A DNA stretch of 64,000 nt from contig OZ241379.1 in assembly GCA_965200685.1 (NCBI GenBank), forward strand, positions 1-64,000. The letters run 5' to 3'. Both the position numbers and the translations under genes were made by a program. The stretch is from Bin5 sp965200685 (GTDB lineage Bacteria; Chloroflexota; Anaerolineae; Caldilineales; Caldilineaceae). The notes below the pieces were generated by a model. The model saw only the letters and a program-made list of their open reading frames with translations. It made no database searches and had not been told where the DNA came from. This document shows, one piece after another, positions 17,427-25,595 of the stretch. Position 1 is the first letter of the stretch. Each line of letters opens with the position of its first letter.

Positions 17427-18170
17427 TCACTGCCGCACGAGCGGCAGGAAGAGATCCTGGCCAACCGGGGCAAGCGGTGTAGCCGTGGCTGTGGGCGTGA
17501 CCGTAGGCGTAGCTGTCGGTGTGACAGGGTCACAGAAGGGCAACTCAATAGCCGACAGGTCGTTCTGGGCAACCCGCGCCAACGCGTTGGGAATACAGCC
17601 GCTTAAGCGGTTGCCAGCTAAGGACAAGGAACGTAGGTCGGAGAGATCCACCAGGGTCGTCGGGATGCTGCCTGTCAGACTGTTGTTGGCCAGGTGCAAG
17701 GTCTGCAGGGTGGCAATACTGCCCAGGTCAGTCGGCATGCTGCCCGACAGCCTGTTGTTGGAGAAGTCCAAGACCTGCAGGTTGGCCAGCGCGCGCAAGC
17801 CAACCGGGATACGGCCCGAGAGTTCGTTGTTGGAAAGATCCAAGGTCTGCAGCCCTGTGAGCCGGCTCAAGGTAGACGGGATGCTGCCTTCCAATGTCTT
17901 GCCGCTGGTATTGAGCTCCAGACTGACCACACGCTGCGGGGAAGTGCCAATGGTTACCCCTTCCCATGTGTCAATACTGCTGTCCTCACTCCAGTTCAAG
18001 CGCATAGAGGTACTGATGCGTCCCTCCAGGGTAGCCTTGATGGTTAGAAGCTGTACGCAATCTTGGACGAGGGCGGCATTGTCCGTGGGGTTGGCTACGA
18101 CAGTGCCATTGGTACATCGTGGTCTCGGTGTTGAGCCGCCGCCGCCACCACCACCGCCGCCGCCACCTGT
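17427..18170. repeat. Left arm of a long inverted repeat (LRR module 3)
   Basis: The 3' part of LRR gene 1, from the poly-Gly linker to the stop, matches the 3' part of LRR gene 2 (30925-31649) in inverted orientation. By eye the two are nearly identical over long runs, for example around the CAGGTCTTGGACTTCTCC and CACCCTGCAGACCTTGCACC stretches. The arms enclose about 12.8 kb holding coxGSLM and the Uma2 gene. Confidence 0.7.
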
Positions 18171-20483
18171 AGATGGCGGCCGTTGGGTAGGCATAGGTGT
18201 AGGCGAGGGGCAGGCCTGCAAGCTGAGCATACTTACTGTGTCAGACATAAGGGTAGAACGCGAGTACAAGGAATAGGGTACACATCCGCTTATTCTAGTA
18301 TTGCCGCCGAGGTACAATTGTCTCAGACGGGAGAGTCTGCCCAGTTCCGACGGGATGGTACCCGTCAAGGTGTTGCTGTAGAGGTTCAACGTCTGTAGAT
18401 TGGCGAGGTTGCCTAGTTGAGATGGAATCGTGCCTGTCAGTTGGTTGTTGTGTAGGTCCAAGGTCTGCAGATTGTTGAGTTGGCCTAGTTGAGATGGAAT
18501 CGTATCTGTCAGTTGGTTGTTGTGTAGGTCCAAGGTCTGCAGATTGGCGAGTTGGCCCAGTTCCGACGGGATGGCACCCGTCAAGGTGTTGCTGTAGAGG
18601 TTCAAGGTCTGCAGATTGTTGAGGTTGCCCAGTTGTGACGGGATGGTACCCGTTAAGGTGTTGCTGTAGAGGTTCAACGTCTGTAGATTGGTGAGGTTGC
18701 CCAATTCCGATGGGATGGCACCCGTCAAGGTGTTGCTGTAGAGGTTCAACGTCTGCAGATTGGTGAGTTGGCCCAGGGCAGGTGGTATCGCGCCCGTCAG
18801 GGAGTTGCTGATCTCCACTGCAATCACATTCGAGCTGTCAACGCTGATACCCGACCAACTGTTTATAGGTCTTATTGTACTCCAGTCCAATGAGGTGCCA
18901 CCTTTTAGGATGGGCTTGGCGGCCAGGAGTGTTTCGCAATCGCTGATCATGCCAGGTTGTTCTGGATTCGGAATCGCATAACTGTTGGCACAGGGCCTAG
19001 GTGTTGATGTCGGCGCGAGTGCGGGCTGGTTAGAGCAGACAGGCAAAGATGTCAAAGGTAAAACCGTCCGGTCAATGGAGGGCCTTTTACTGTTCAAGAA
19101 ACTGAGGATACAGCCGCTGAATGTATTGGTGTAGGGGTAGGAGTAGGTGCCGAGGTACAAGGTCTGCAGACGGGTGAGGTTGCCCAGTTGAGCAGGGATG
19201 GTGCTCGACAGTTGGTTGTTGTGGAGGTACAACCGTGTCAGATTGGAGAGGTTGCCCAGTTCAGGTGGGATGCTGCCGGTCAATCGGTTGCGGTGGAGGT
19301 ATAAGGTCCGCAGATTGGAGAGGTTGTCCAGTTCCGCAGGGATGCTGCCCGTTAGGGTATTTCTGCTGAGATCCAAGTCCCGCAGATTGGAGAGGTTGCC
19401 TAGGGAAGGTGGTATCTCGCCCGTCAGGTTGTTGATGTTGAGGGGCAACCACTGCAGATTGTTGAGGTTGCCTAGTTCCGGTGGGATGCTGCCCGTCAGG
19501 TTGTTGCGGTAGAGGTTCAACCACTGCAGTTTGGTGAGGTTACCCAGTGCAGGCGGGATGCTGCCCGTCAGGTTGTTGATGTTGAGGTTCAACTGCTGTA
19601 GATTGGTGAGGTTGCCCAGTGCAGGCGGGATGCTGCCCGTCAGTTTGTTGCGGTTGAGGGACAAGTCCTGCAGATTGGTGAGGTTGCCCAACTCAGGCGG
19701 GATAGCACCCCTCAGGCCGTTAGGCTTACCCGATATATTTATATTATCCGAAGTTGGGTCCGGTCCGTTTTCGCTTAACCATAACTCCCGTAGCTGGGAG
19801 AGTCTGCCCAGTGCAGCCGGAATGGTGCCGGTCAGGTCATGGCTGTCGAGTTTCAACGTCCGCAGCTGGGTGAGATTGCCCAGTTCAGCCGGGATGGTGC
19901 CCGTCAGGCTTCCCCCGCGTTGATGCGGATGCAGTGTCATCACCCGGGTGTTGGAGATGTGGACCCCGACACTGATACCATACCATTGGGATATGAGAGT
20001 CGTTGTCACCCAGTTGCTCAGTAGTGTGGTACTCCCTCGTAGGGTGTCCCTGGCGGCCATAAGCGCGTTGCAATCCGCGACCAGGAGGGGGTCTTCTGGA
20101 TCCGGAATCGCATCAGTGTTACTACATACATCGGCTACTGTTACTGCTGTTGGTGTCGGTGGTGCTGCTGGTGCTGGTACCTGTGCTAATGATGGGGTGG
20201 TGCTGCCAACGGTCATCATCAAAGCACTGATGGCAAGCATAGTTCCGAGGACGATGAGGGCTGCTAGCGTGATCCCCGGCTTGGGCAGCATTCCCTTCAA
20301 CCAAGCTCCCCCACTGGTTGCGCGGTTCATCGGCATTCCTCGCATCCATGTAGAACATTTGTGCGGGGGGGGGGGGGGGGGGGGGGGGGGTAAGGAAGGT
20401 GAGGCCTGAGCGGGTACGCCTAGTTGCGATTCGTCGCCCTCAAACTGCTGCCTGTTGCATGGATTCTGCTCTCGGTTGGCCAT
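17427..20483 (-). CDS. Large plant-type LRR surface protein 1, with homopolymer tract
   Basis: A 1018-residue protein. The ATG at 20483 has AGGAG upstream. The layout is a hydrophilic N-terminus, nine prolines from a 26-base C run, one membrane/signal segment (ITLAALIVLGTMLAISALMM), then three LRR modules. Each module begins with a plant-like cap (CSNTDAIPDPE..W.GISV; CANSYAIPNPE..SWSGISVD; CTNGTVVANPT..TWEGVTI) followed by 24-residue LxxLxLxxNxLTGxIPxxLGNL repeats. Poly-Gly joins modules 2 and 3. It ends in a TPT-rich linker and LFLPLVRQ. It is probably exported and cell-bound, with a protein-binding role. The last module is almost the same as in the LRR gene at 27222. Confidence 0.88.
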   Translation of the reverse strand: MANREQNPCNRQQFEGDESQLGVPAQASPSLPPPPPPPPPHKCSTWMRGMPMNRATSGGAWLKGMLPKPGITLAALIVLGTMLAISALMMTVGSTTPSLAQVPAPAAPPTPTAVTVADVCSNTDAIPDPEDPLLVADCNALMAARDTLRGSTTLLSNWVTTTLISQWYGISVGVHISNTRVMTLHPHQRGGSLTGTIPAELGNLTQLRTLKLDSHDLTGTIPAALGRLSQLRELWLSENGPDPTSDNINISGKPNGLRGAIPPELGNLTNLQDLSLNRNKLTGSIPPALGNLTNLQQLNLNINNLTGSIPPALGNLTKLQWLNLYRNNLTGSIPPELGNLNNLQWLPLNINNLTGEIPPSLGNLSNLRDLDLSRNTLTGSIPAELDNLSNLRTLYLHRNRLTGSIPPELGNLSNLTRLYLHNNQLSSTIPAQLGNLTRLQTLYLGTYSYPYTNTFSGCILSFLNSKRPSIDRTVLPLTSLPVCSNQPALAPTSTPRPCANSYAIPNPEQPGMISDCETLLAAKPILKGGTSLDWSTIRPINSWSGISVDSSNVIAVEISNSLTGAIPPALGQLTNLQTLNLYSNTLTGAIPSELGNLTNLQTLNLYSNTLTGTIPSQLGNLNNLQTLNLYSNTLTGAIPSELGQLANLQTLDLHNNQLTDTIPSQLGQLNNLQTLDLHNNQLTGTIPSQLGNLANLQTLNLYSNTLTGTIPSELGRLSRLRQLYLGGNTRISGCVPYSLYSRSTLMSDTVSMLSLQACPSPTPMPTQRPPSTGGGGGGGGGGGSTPRPRCTNGTVVANPTDNAALVQDCVQLLTIKATLEGRISTSMRLNWSEDSSIDTWEGVTIGTSPQRVVSLELNTSGKTLEGSIPSTLSRLTGLQTLDLSNNELSGRIPVGLRALANLQVLDFSNNRLSGSMPTDLGSIATLQTLHLANNSLTGSIPTTLVDLSDLRSLSLAGNRLSGCIPNALARVAQNDLSAIELPFCDPVTPTATPTVTPTATATPLAPVGQDLFLPLVRQ
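20365..20390. repeat. Homopolymeric G(26) tract in LRR gene 1
   Basis: Twenty-six consecutive G on the plus strand (C on the coding strand) lie 93 bp inside the reading frame, before the membrane/signal segment. At this length the gene is in frame. A change of one or two bases would shift the frame and stop production of the exported protein, the layout of a phase-variable contingency locus. The exact count may be affected by sequencing error. Confidence 0.75.
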
Positions 20484-20560
20484 GATCACTTTCTCCTCAA
20501 CTGCGCTTACGTTGAATTAACACCACCGGCTGCCGCTTGGCTTGAAAACATTCCTTGAAC

Positions 20561-20589
20561 ATGATAGCATAGAAGCTGAACAGGGGCAA
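20561..20589 (-). promoter_or_regulatory. Promoter of LRR gene 1
   Basis: On the minus strand TTGCCC (20589-20584) and TATCAT (20566-20561) are 17 bp apart, with TGC directly before the -10 (extended -10). The start codon is about 75 bp downstream. It is divergent from the cox promoter at 20636. Confidence 0.5.
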
Positions 20590-20635
20590 ACAACGGCTCT
20601 GCTACAACGAAATCGCCACAAAACATTTGCAGCGT

Positions 20636-20664
20636 TTGACCATTGTCAAGCATTGCGCTATAAT
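20636..20664 (+). promoter_or_regulatory. Promoter of the coxGSLM operon
   Basis: TTGACC (20636-20641) and a perfect TATAAT (20659-20664) are separated by 17 bp. The predicted start near 20671 leaves about 155 bp before the coxG ATG chosen here. An in-frame ATG lies exactly at 20671, so a leaderless longer form is conceivable. The 343-bp gap (20484-20826) holds this promoter and the divergent LRR promoter, and no other gene. Confidence 0.6.
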
Positions 20665-20826
20665 CGCCGTATGCACAACCACAGCTGCTGCCCCATCATC
20701 CATGATGTGGTGCGGCAACCAGACTTGGCATCCCCTGTTGCCGGCGTTTTGTTCTTGCCATGCCTAGCACGAATCCGGGCTACCAAAACCCAGAACCGTC
20801 GGGCAATCCATAAAAAGAGTACGAAA

Positions 20827-21516
20827 ATGGTCAAATTGACAGGCTCCTATGAGTTCGATGCCTCCAGAGAAGCAGTCTGGGAGGCTCTTCTGGATCCAGA
20901 TGTTCTCTCCCGCATTTTGCCCGGCTGTGAACGCTTGGAAAAAACCAGTGACAACCAATATCGTGGCGAAATCAGCATCCGCATCGGGCCGGTCCAGGGC
21001 ACGTTCCAAGGGAATGTCAATCTCATGGACATCGACCCACCCAACAAGTACCGCATGGAGCTGGCCGGCCAGGGCCGGCCAGGGTTCGTCAAAGGAAGCG
21101 GTACATTGCATCTGGAAGGGGACAGACCAACGACCCTACACTACGATGGTGAAGCGCAACTGAGCGGTCGCATCGCCAGCGTAGCCCAGCGCCTAGTCGA
21201 CAGCACAGCCCGCTCCTTGACCCGCCAAGGGTTGCAGGCCCTTGACAAGACGATTGAGGCGCGGCTGCGGCCCCCTACCCACAGCCCAGGCCCATCCAAC
21301 AATGGCCCTGCCCCCCAGGTTGCAGACAACAACACGCCACCCCCAGCCACCCCCTCCACCATGGAAGTGGGCGTCAATGTGGCCAAAGATGTGGCTACAG
21401 ACCTGGCCCAGGACATTCAAACGAGCTACAGCGGACGAGATATCCTCATCATCCTGGCCGGCCTTGCCGCAATTCTCTGGATGTGGCGTCAACTCTTCGC
21501 GAAGAAAGCAACGTAA
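20827..21516 (+). CDS. coxG: CoxG-like SRPBCC protein
   Basis: A 229-residue protein from the ATG at 20827, where MVKLTGSYEFDASREAVWEA begins the usual CoxG/SRPBCC fold. LLDPDVLSRILPGCERLE and RIGPVQGTFQGNV follow, as in carbon monoxide dehydrogenase subunit G. A Pro-rich linker (about residues 140-180) leads to a C-terminal hydrophobic helix (ILIILAGLAAILWMW), so it is probably anchored to the membrane. CoxG in known systems recruits the CO dehydrogenase to the membrane. It is first in the cox cluster, 84 bp before coxS. A longer in-frame N-terminus exists but has no family match I can see. Confidence 0.82.
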   Translation: MVKLTGSYEFDASREAVWEALLDPDVLSRILPGCERLEKTSDNQYRGEISIRIGPVQGTFQGNVNLMDIDPPNKYRMELAGQGRPGFVKGSGTLHLEGDRPTTLHYDGEAQLSGRIASVAQRLVDSTARSLTRQGLQALDKTIEARLRPPTHSPGPSNNGPAPQVADNNTPPPATPSTMEVGVNVAKDVATDLAQDIQTSYSGRDILIILAGLAAILWMWRQLFAKKAT

Positions 21517-21600
21517 CCAAACACCAGTTTCTCGTTCAGAATTGCAAGGCAACCAGAAACTGCAGTTGATACACCTTTCACAACCTTAGGAGGAAGCCCT

Positions 21601-22068
21601 ATGGGCATATCCATTGAAGTGGAGATTAACGGCACCAATGTCAGTAAGGAGGTCGAACCACGGCATCTCCTCGTGCATTTCCTGCGCGAGGAACTGGGCC
21701 TGACCGGTACGAAAATCGGCTGTGATACCAGCCAGTGCGGTTCCTGCACAATCCTGCTTGATGGACAGGCGGTGAAGTCTTGCACTGTGCTGGCCGTGCA
21801 GGCAGACGGCAGTTCCGTCACAACCATTGAGGGCGTGGCCAACGGGGCCTATCATCCTGTGCAGCAGGCCTTCTGGGACAATCATGGCCTACAATGCGGC
21901 TACTGCACGCCAGGCATGATCATCTCCTGTGTGGATCTGCTAGAGACGAATCCCCAACCGAGTGAAGAGGAGATTCGCCACGGACTCGAAGGAAATCTAT
22001 GCCGCTGTACCGGTTATCACAATATTGTGCGCGCGGTGCAGGATGCAGCCGAAGCAATGAATGCCTAA
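21601..22068 (+). CDS. coxS: Molybdenum hydroxylase small subunit, two [2Fe-2S] clusters
   Basis: A 155-residue electron-transfer subunit of a CO dehydrogenase/xanthine dehydrogenase-type enzyme. The plant-ferredoxin cluster motif is GCDTSQCGSCTILLDG (about residues 40-55, closing Cys in KSC), and the second cluster is bound by GLQCGYCTPGM and GNLCRCTGYHNIV. AGGAGG precedes the ATG. It is followed 14 bp later by coxL. Confidence 0.95.
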   Translation: MGISIEVEINGTNVSKEVEPRHLLVHFLREELGLTGTKIGCDTSQCGSCTILLDGQAVKSCTVLAVQADGSSVTTIEGVANGAYHPVQQAFWDNHGLQCGYCTPGMIISCVDLLETNPQPSEEEIRHGLEGNLCRCTGYHNIVRAVQDAAEAMNA

Positions 22069-22082
22069 AGGAGGAACTTGAT

Positions 22083-24467
22083 ATGGCAGGTACAAACACA
22101 CAAATCGCCGGCTCGGGTGTCTTCGGTTCATCCATCCGCCGCCGAGAAGATCCAGAGCTGATTACAGGACAGGCCAAGTATACCGATGACCTGCAGTTGC
22201 CAGGGATGGTCTACTGTACCATTTTGCGTAGTCCTTATGCCCATGCCAAAATCCAAAGCATTGACACCAGCCAGGCCCAGGCCATGGATGGCGTACTCGG
22301 CGTGTTCACAGCCAAAGATATCGCAGAGAGCGGCACCCCTGGCGCAATCCCCGTAGGATGGCTATTGCCGGACATGAAGATACCCGACCATCAAATGCTG
22401 GCAGCAGACACGACCCGCTACGTCGGGGATGGCGTGGCCATGGTGGTTGCCGAAGATCAGTACACCGCCCATGATGCTCTTGAAATGATCTGGGTGGACT
22501 ATGCAGCTTTGGACGGGATTGCAGATCCCAAAAAGGCCACAGCAGAGGGTGCCCCTTTGGTACATGAAGAGGCCCCCAGGAATATCGCCTTTGATTGGGA
22601 AATCGGCGACAAAGAGAAAACCGACGCGGCCTTTGTCAACGCCACACACATCGCCAGCTTGGATCTTGTCAACAACCGTCTCATTCCCAATGCCATGGAA
22701 CCCCGCGCCGCACTCGCTGATTACAACAGCATCACCGGCGAGTTAATGCTTTACATGACGACCCAGAACCCCCACATTCACAGGCTGCTGATGAGCCTCG
22801 CGTCCCTAGGCCTGCCTGAACATAAGATCCGAGTCATCGCCCCAGAAGTAGGCGGAGGATTTGGCAGCAAAATTCATCACTATGCAGATGAAGCCCTCAC
22901 CGCTTGGGCATCCATGCAGGTGGGACGTCCAGTCAAATGGACCGCCACCCGCACAGAAACCTATCTGACCGACGCCCACGGACGAGATCATGTGACCCAC
23001 GCGCAGTTGGCCTTGGGCGAAGATGGGAAATTTATCGGGCTGCGGGTCGAAACCTACGCGGCCATGGGAGCCTATCTGTCCACTTTTGCGCCGGCCGTAC
23101 CCACCTATCTGTACGGTACCCTCATGTCAGGGGAATACGATCTGCCGGCCATTCATTGCCATGTATACGGCGTATTCACCCATACGGTACCGGTCGATGC
23201 GTACCGCGGCGCAGGGCGGCCAGAAGCAACGTTCGTGGTAGAGCGTCTCGTAGATGAAGCAGCCAGGGTCTCGGGCATCGACCCAGCCGAACTCCGGCGT
23301 CGGAACTTTGTTGCACCCGATAATTTCCCCTACGCAACCCAAGTTGCCCTAGAGTATGACAGTGGCAACTATGAAGGAGCCCTAGACAAAGCACTGGCCA
23401 CCATTGGCTATGACGATTTCCGCAAGGAACAGACGGCCGCTCGAGCACAGGGCCGCTATTTGGGGCTTGGGCTCTCTGCCTATATCGAGGCCTGTGGCCT
23501 GGCCCCGTCAGCTGTGGTTGGTTCTCTCGGCGCGCAGGCCGGCCAATGGGAGAGCGCGGTCGTACGCGTTCACGCCACCGGCAAAGTAACGCTCTATAGC
23601 GGCTGCTCCGGCCACGGCCAGGGCCATGAGACGACCTTCGCCCAGATCGTTGCCAGTGAGTTAGGAGTTCCCTACGAGGATATCGACGTGGTCGAAGGGG
23701 ATACCGGCGCGATGCCCCATGGCTGGGGAACCTATGGAAGCCGCTCGGCTGCCACCGGCGGCAGTGCCATCGCCTCCGCAGCCCGCAAAGTCGTGGATAA
23801 GGCCAGAACGATTGCAGCCCATCTATTAGAAGCCGCGCCGGAAGACCTAGAATTCGAAGACGGCAAGTTCTATGTGAAAGGCTCCCCCGACCAAGTACAG
23901 ACCCTGCCCGATGTGGCCCTACAGGCCTATCTTGCCCACAATCTGCCCAAAGGAATTGAGCCGGCCCTCGAAGCAACCAGCTTCTATGATCCAGCTAACT
24001 TTGTCTTCCCCTTCGGCACCCATGTGGCAATCGTAGAGGTCTGCCCAGCGACCGGGCAAGTCAGATTACAACGCTACCTAGCAGTAGACGATGTAGGCAA
24101 TGTCATCAACCCCATGATCGTGGATGGACAGGTCCACGGCGGGATTGCACAGGGTGTCGGCCAGTCTCTGTTCGAGACCGCTGTGTATGATGAAAATGCC
24201 AATCTTCTCAGCGGAACTATGCTGGATTATGCAGTGCCCAAGGCCCATTTCTTGCCTTCCTTTGAAACGGACCGTACCGTCACTCCCTGCCCGCACAATC
24301 CGCTCGGTGTGAAAGGGGTCGGCGAGGCCGGCACAATTGCATCTCCAGCAGCTGTCGTCAATGCGGTCGTAGACGCGCTGTCTCCATTCGGCGTGTCACA
24401 TATCGACATGCCGGTGACACCGGAGAAGGTCTGGAATGCCATGCACGGCTCTGCCGAAAACCAATGA
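22083..24467 (+). CDS. coxL: Form II CO-dehydrogenase-like molybdopterin large subunit
   Basis: A 794-residue catalytic subunit that binds the molybdenum cytosine dinucleotide cofactor. The active-site loop is AYRGAGR (residues 373-379), diagnostic of form II (OMP/BMS-type) enzymes, not the AYXCSFR of the proven form I CO oxidisers. The end has KGVGEAGTIASPAAVVNA with the catalytic Glu of the xanthine oxidase family. AAGGAGG precedes the ATG. Gene order S-L-M also fits form II. CO oxidation is possible but unproven for this form; another aldehyde or N-heterocycle substrate is equally open. Confidence 0.92.
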   Translation: MAGTNTQIAGSGVFGSSIRRREDPELITGQAKYTDDLQLPGMVYCTILRSPYAHAKIQSIDTSQAQAMDGVLGVFTAKDIAESGTPGAIPVGWLLPDMKIPDHQMLAADTTRYVGDGVAMVVAEDQYTAHDALEMIWVDYAALDGIADPKKATAEGAPLVHEEAPRNIAFDWEIGDKEKTDAAFVNATHIASLDLVNNRLIPNAMEPRAALADYNSITGELMLYMTTQNPHIHRLLMSLASLGLPEHKIRVIAPEVGGGFGSKIHHYADEALTAWASMQVGRPVKWTATRTETYLTDAHGRDHVTHAQLALGEDGKFIGLRVETYAAMGAYLSTFAPAVPTYLYGTLMSGEYDLPAIHCHVYGVFTHTVPVDAYRGAGRPEATFVVERLVDEAARVSGIDPAELRRRNFVAPDNFPYATQVALEYDSGNYEGALDKALATIGYDDFRKEQTAARAQGRYLGLGLSAYIEACGLAPSAVVGSLGAQAGQWESAVVRVHATGKVTLYSGCSGHGQGHETTFAQIVASELGVPYEDIDVVEGDTGAMPHGWGTYGSRSAATGGSAIASAARKVVDKARTIAAHLLEAAPEDLEFEDGKFYVKGSPDQVQTLPDVALQAYLAHNLPKGIEPALEATSFYDPANFVFPFGTHVAIVEVCPATGQVRLQRYLAVDDVGNVINPMIVDGQVHGGIAQGVGQSLFETAVYDENANLLSGTMLDYAVPKAHFLPSFETDRTVTPCPHNPLGVKGVGEAGTIASPAAVVNAVVDALSPFGVSHIDMPVTPEKVWNAMHGSAENQ

Positions 24468-24474
24468 CCTAGAC

Positions 24475-24513
24475 CTAGTGGTCAGTAGCCCAGAAATGCC
24501 CACAGACCACTAG
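24475..24513. repeat. CTAGTGGTC/GACCACTAG inverted repeat
   Basis: CTAGTGGTC (24475-24483) and GACCACTAG (24505-24513) form 9-bp arms around a 21-base loop in the 83-bp coxL-coxM gap. The arms share the GTGGTC/GACCAC theme of the dispersed repeats at 301-325, 1390-1438, 5293-5336 and 34381-34413. It could shape the stoichiometry of L and M at the mRNA level. Confidence 0.45.
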
Positions 24514-24550
24514 TGTCGCAGCAGTGACTTGTACTCTAGGAGATGAGTGA

Positions 24551-25411
24551 ATGTATCCACCTAAATTCGATTACCACCGACCGTCCTCGGTCCAGGAAGC
24601 GATTCAGATCCTCTCAGCCGACCCTGATGCCAAAGTTCTGGCCGGTGGCCACAGCTTGATTCCGGTGATGAAACTGCGCCTGGCCGCGCCCAGCGCGCTA
24701 GTCGATATTGGACGCATCGACGAGTTGAAGGGCATCAGCCATGCCAATGGCAGCCTACACATCGGTGCCTGTACCACCTATCACGAAATCGCCAATTCAA
24801 AGGTTGTACAAGATGCCGCCCCTTTGCTGGCAGAAGCCGCTGGCCAGATCGGGGACCGGCAGGTACGCTACCGGGGTACCCTCGGCGGCAATCTTTCCCA
24901 CGCCGACCCGGCCTCAGACCTACCGGCCGCGGCCCTGGCTTTGAACGCAACCCTACATGTAGCGGGCCCCAATGGCAACCGCTCGGTCAGTGCCAGTGAC
25001 TTCTTCGTCGACCTGATGATGACGGCCCTACAGCCAGATGAAATTCTCACGTCTGTCGAGATCCCCGCGGCCCAAGGGGGAAGCGGTTCTGCTTATGTGA
25101 AATTTGAACACCCGGCCTCCGGCTACGCGCTGTGTGGTGCAGCCGCTGTGGTGACGCGCACTGCCGCAGGGACTTGCACAAGTGCCAGCCTCTGCTTCAA
25201 TGGCGTATCTTCCAAAGCAGTCAATGCTGCCACAGTCGCATCCAACCTAGTCGGTTCCGACCTCAGCAACGCAGCCATTGCCAGCGCGGTCAATGAGAAT
25301 CTAGCCATTCCCGATCTCGCCGGCGATATGTTTGCCTCGGCCGCCTATCGTCAAGAGCTGGCAAAATCGGTCGGTATACAGGCCCTACGCACGGCCAGAG
25401 ATAGAGCCTGA
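24551..25411 (+). CDS. coxM: Molybdenum hydroxylase FAD-binding medium subunit
   Basis: A 286-residue flavin subunit that passes electrons from the iron-sulphur subunit to the quinone or other acceptor. FAD-binding motifs are AGGHSLIPVMKLRLA (about residues 32-46) and GTLGGNLSHADPASDLPAA (about residues 112-130). The C-terminal CO_deh_flav_C domain follows. TAGGAGATGAGTG precedes the ATG. It is last of the structural genes; a strong hairpin follows its stop. Confidence 0.94.
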   Translation: MYPPKFDYHRPSSVQEAIQILSADPDAKVLAGGHSLIPVMKLRLAAPSALVDIGRIDELKGISHANGSLHIGACTTYHEIANSKVVQDAAPLLAEAAGQIGDRQVRYRGTLGGNLSHADPASDLPAAALALNATLHVAGPNGNRSVSASDFFVDLMMTALQPDEILTSVEIPAAQGGSGSAYVKFEHPASGYALCGAAAVVTRTAAGTCTSASLCFNGVSSKAVNAATVASNLVGSDLSNAAIASAVNENLAIPDLAGDMFASAAYRQELAKSVGIQALRTARDRA

Positions 25412-25423
25412 CGTGGGTATTCA

Positions 25424-25457
25424 CTTCCAGTGGAGAAAAGTTTCTCTCCACTGGAAG
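25424..25457. terminator. 13-bp stem hairpin after coxM
   Basis: CTTCCAGTGGAGA (25424-25436) pairs perfectly with TCTCCACTGGAAG (25445-25457) around AAAGTTTC, 12 bp after the coxM stop. There is no T-run, so it may stabilise or end the transcript by another route. The inner CAGTGGAGA...TCTCCACTG is shared with the hairpin at 48732-48761. Confidence 0.55.
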
Positions 25458-25460
25458 GCT

Positions 25461-25595
25461 TACGTGCATTTGGGCAATCTCTCCAATCTGTATGATTTGC
25501 GCCTCGCCAGTAACCCACTACGTGTCTGCGATGCCAACACCCACACCGACCGCCCTACCCATAGCTACGCCAACTTTACTCCCTCAATTGAACTG
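25461..25595 (+). pseudogene. Remnant of an LRR gene 3' end
   Basis: The frame from 25470 reads LGNLSNLYDLRLASNPL, one LRR unit as in the genes at 17427 and 27222. After an apparent frame change, the frame from 25531 reads MPTPTPTALPIATPTLLPQ, which resembles the TPT-rich tail of those proteins. No start or complete gene is present. It looks like the decayed end of a third LRR gene between coxM and the Uma2 gene. The remainder of the 325-bp gap holds a direct repeat and a promoter. Confidence 0.5.

Noticed and set aside
18137..18170. Second poly-Gly stretch as another slippage tract
   Set aside because: The glycines use mixed GGC/GGT/GGA codons (GCCGCCACCACC pattern on the plus strand), not a single-base run, so frame slippage is unlikely; only triplet changes are expected.
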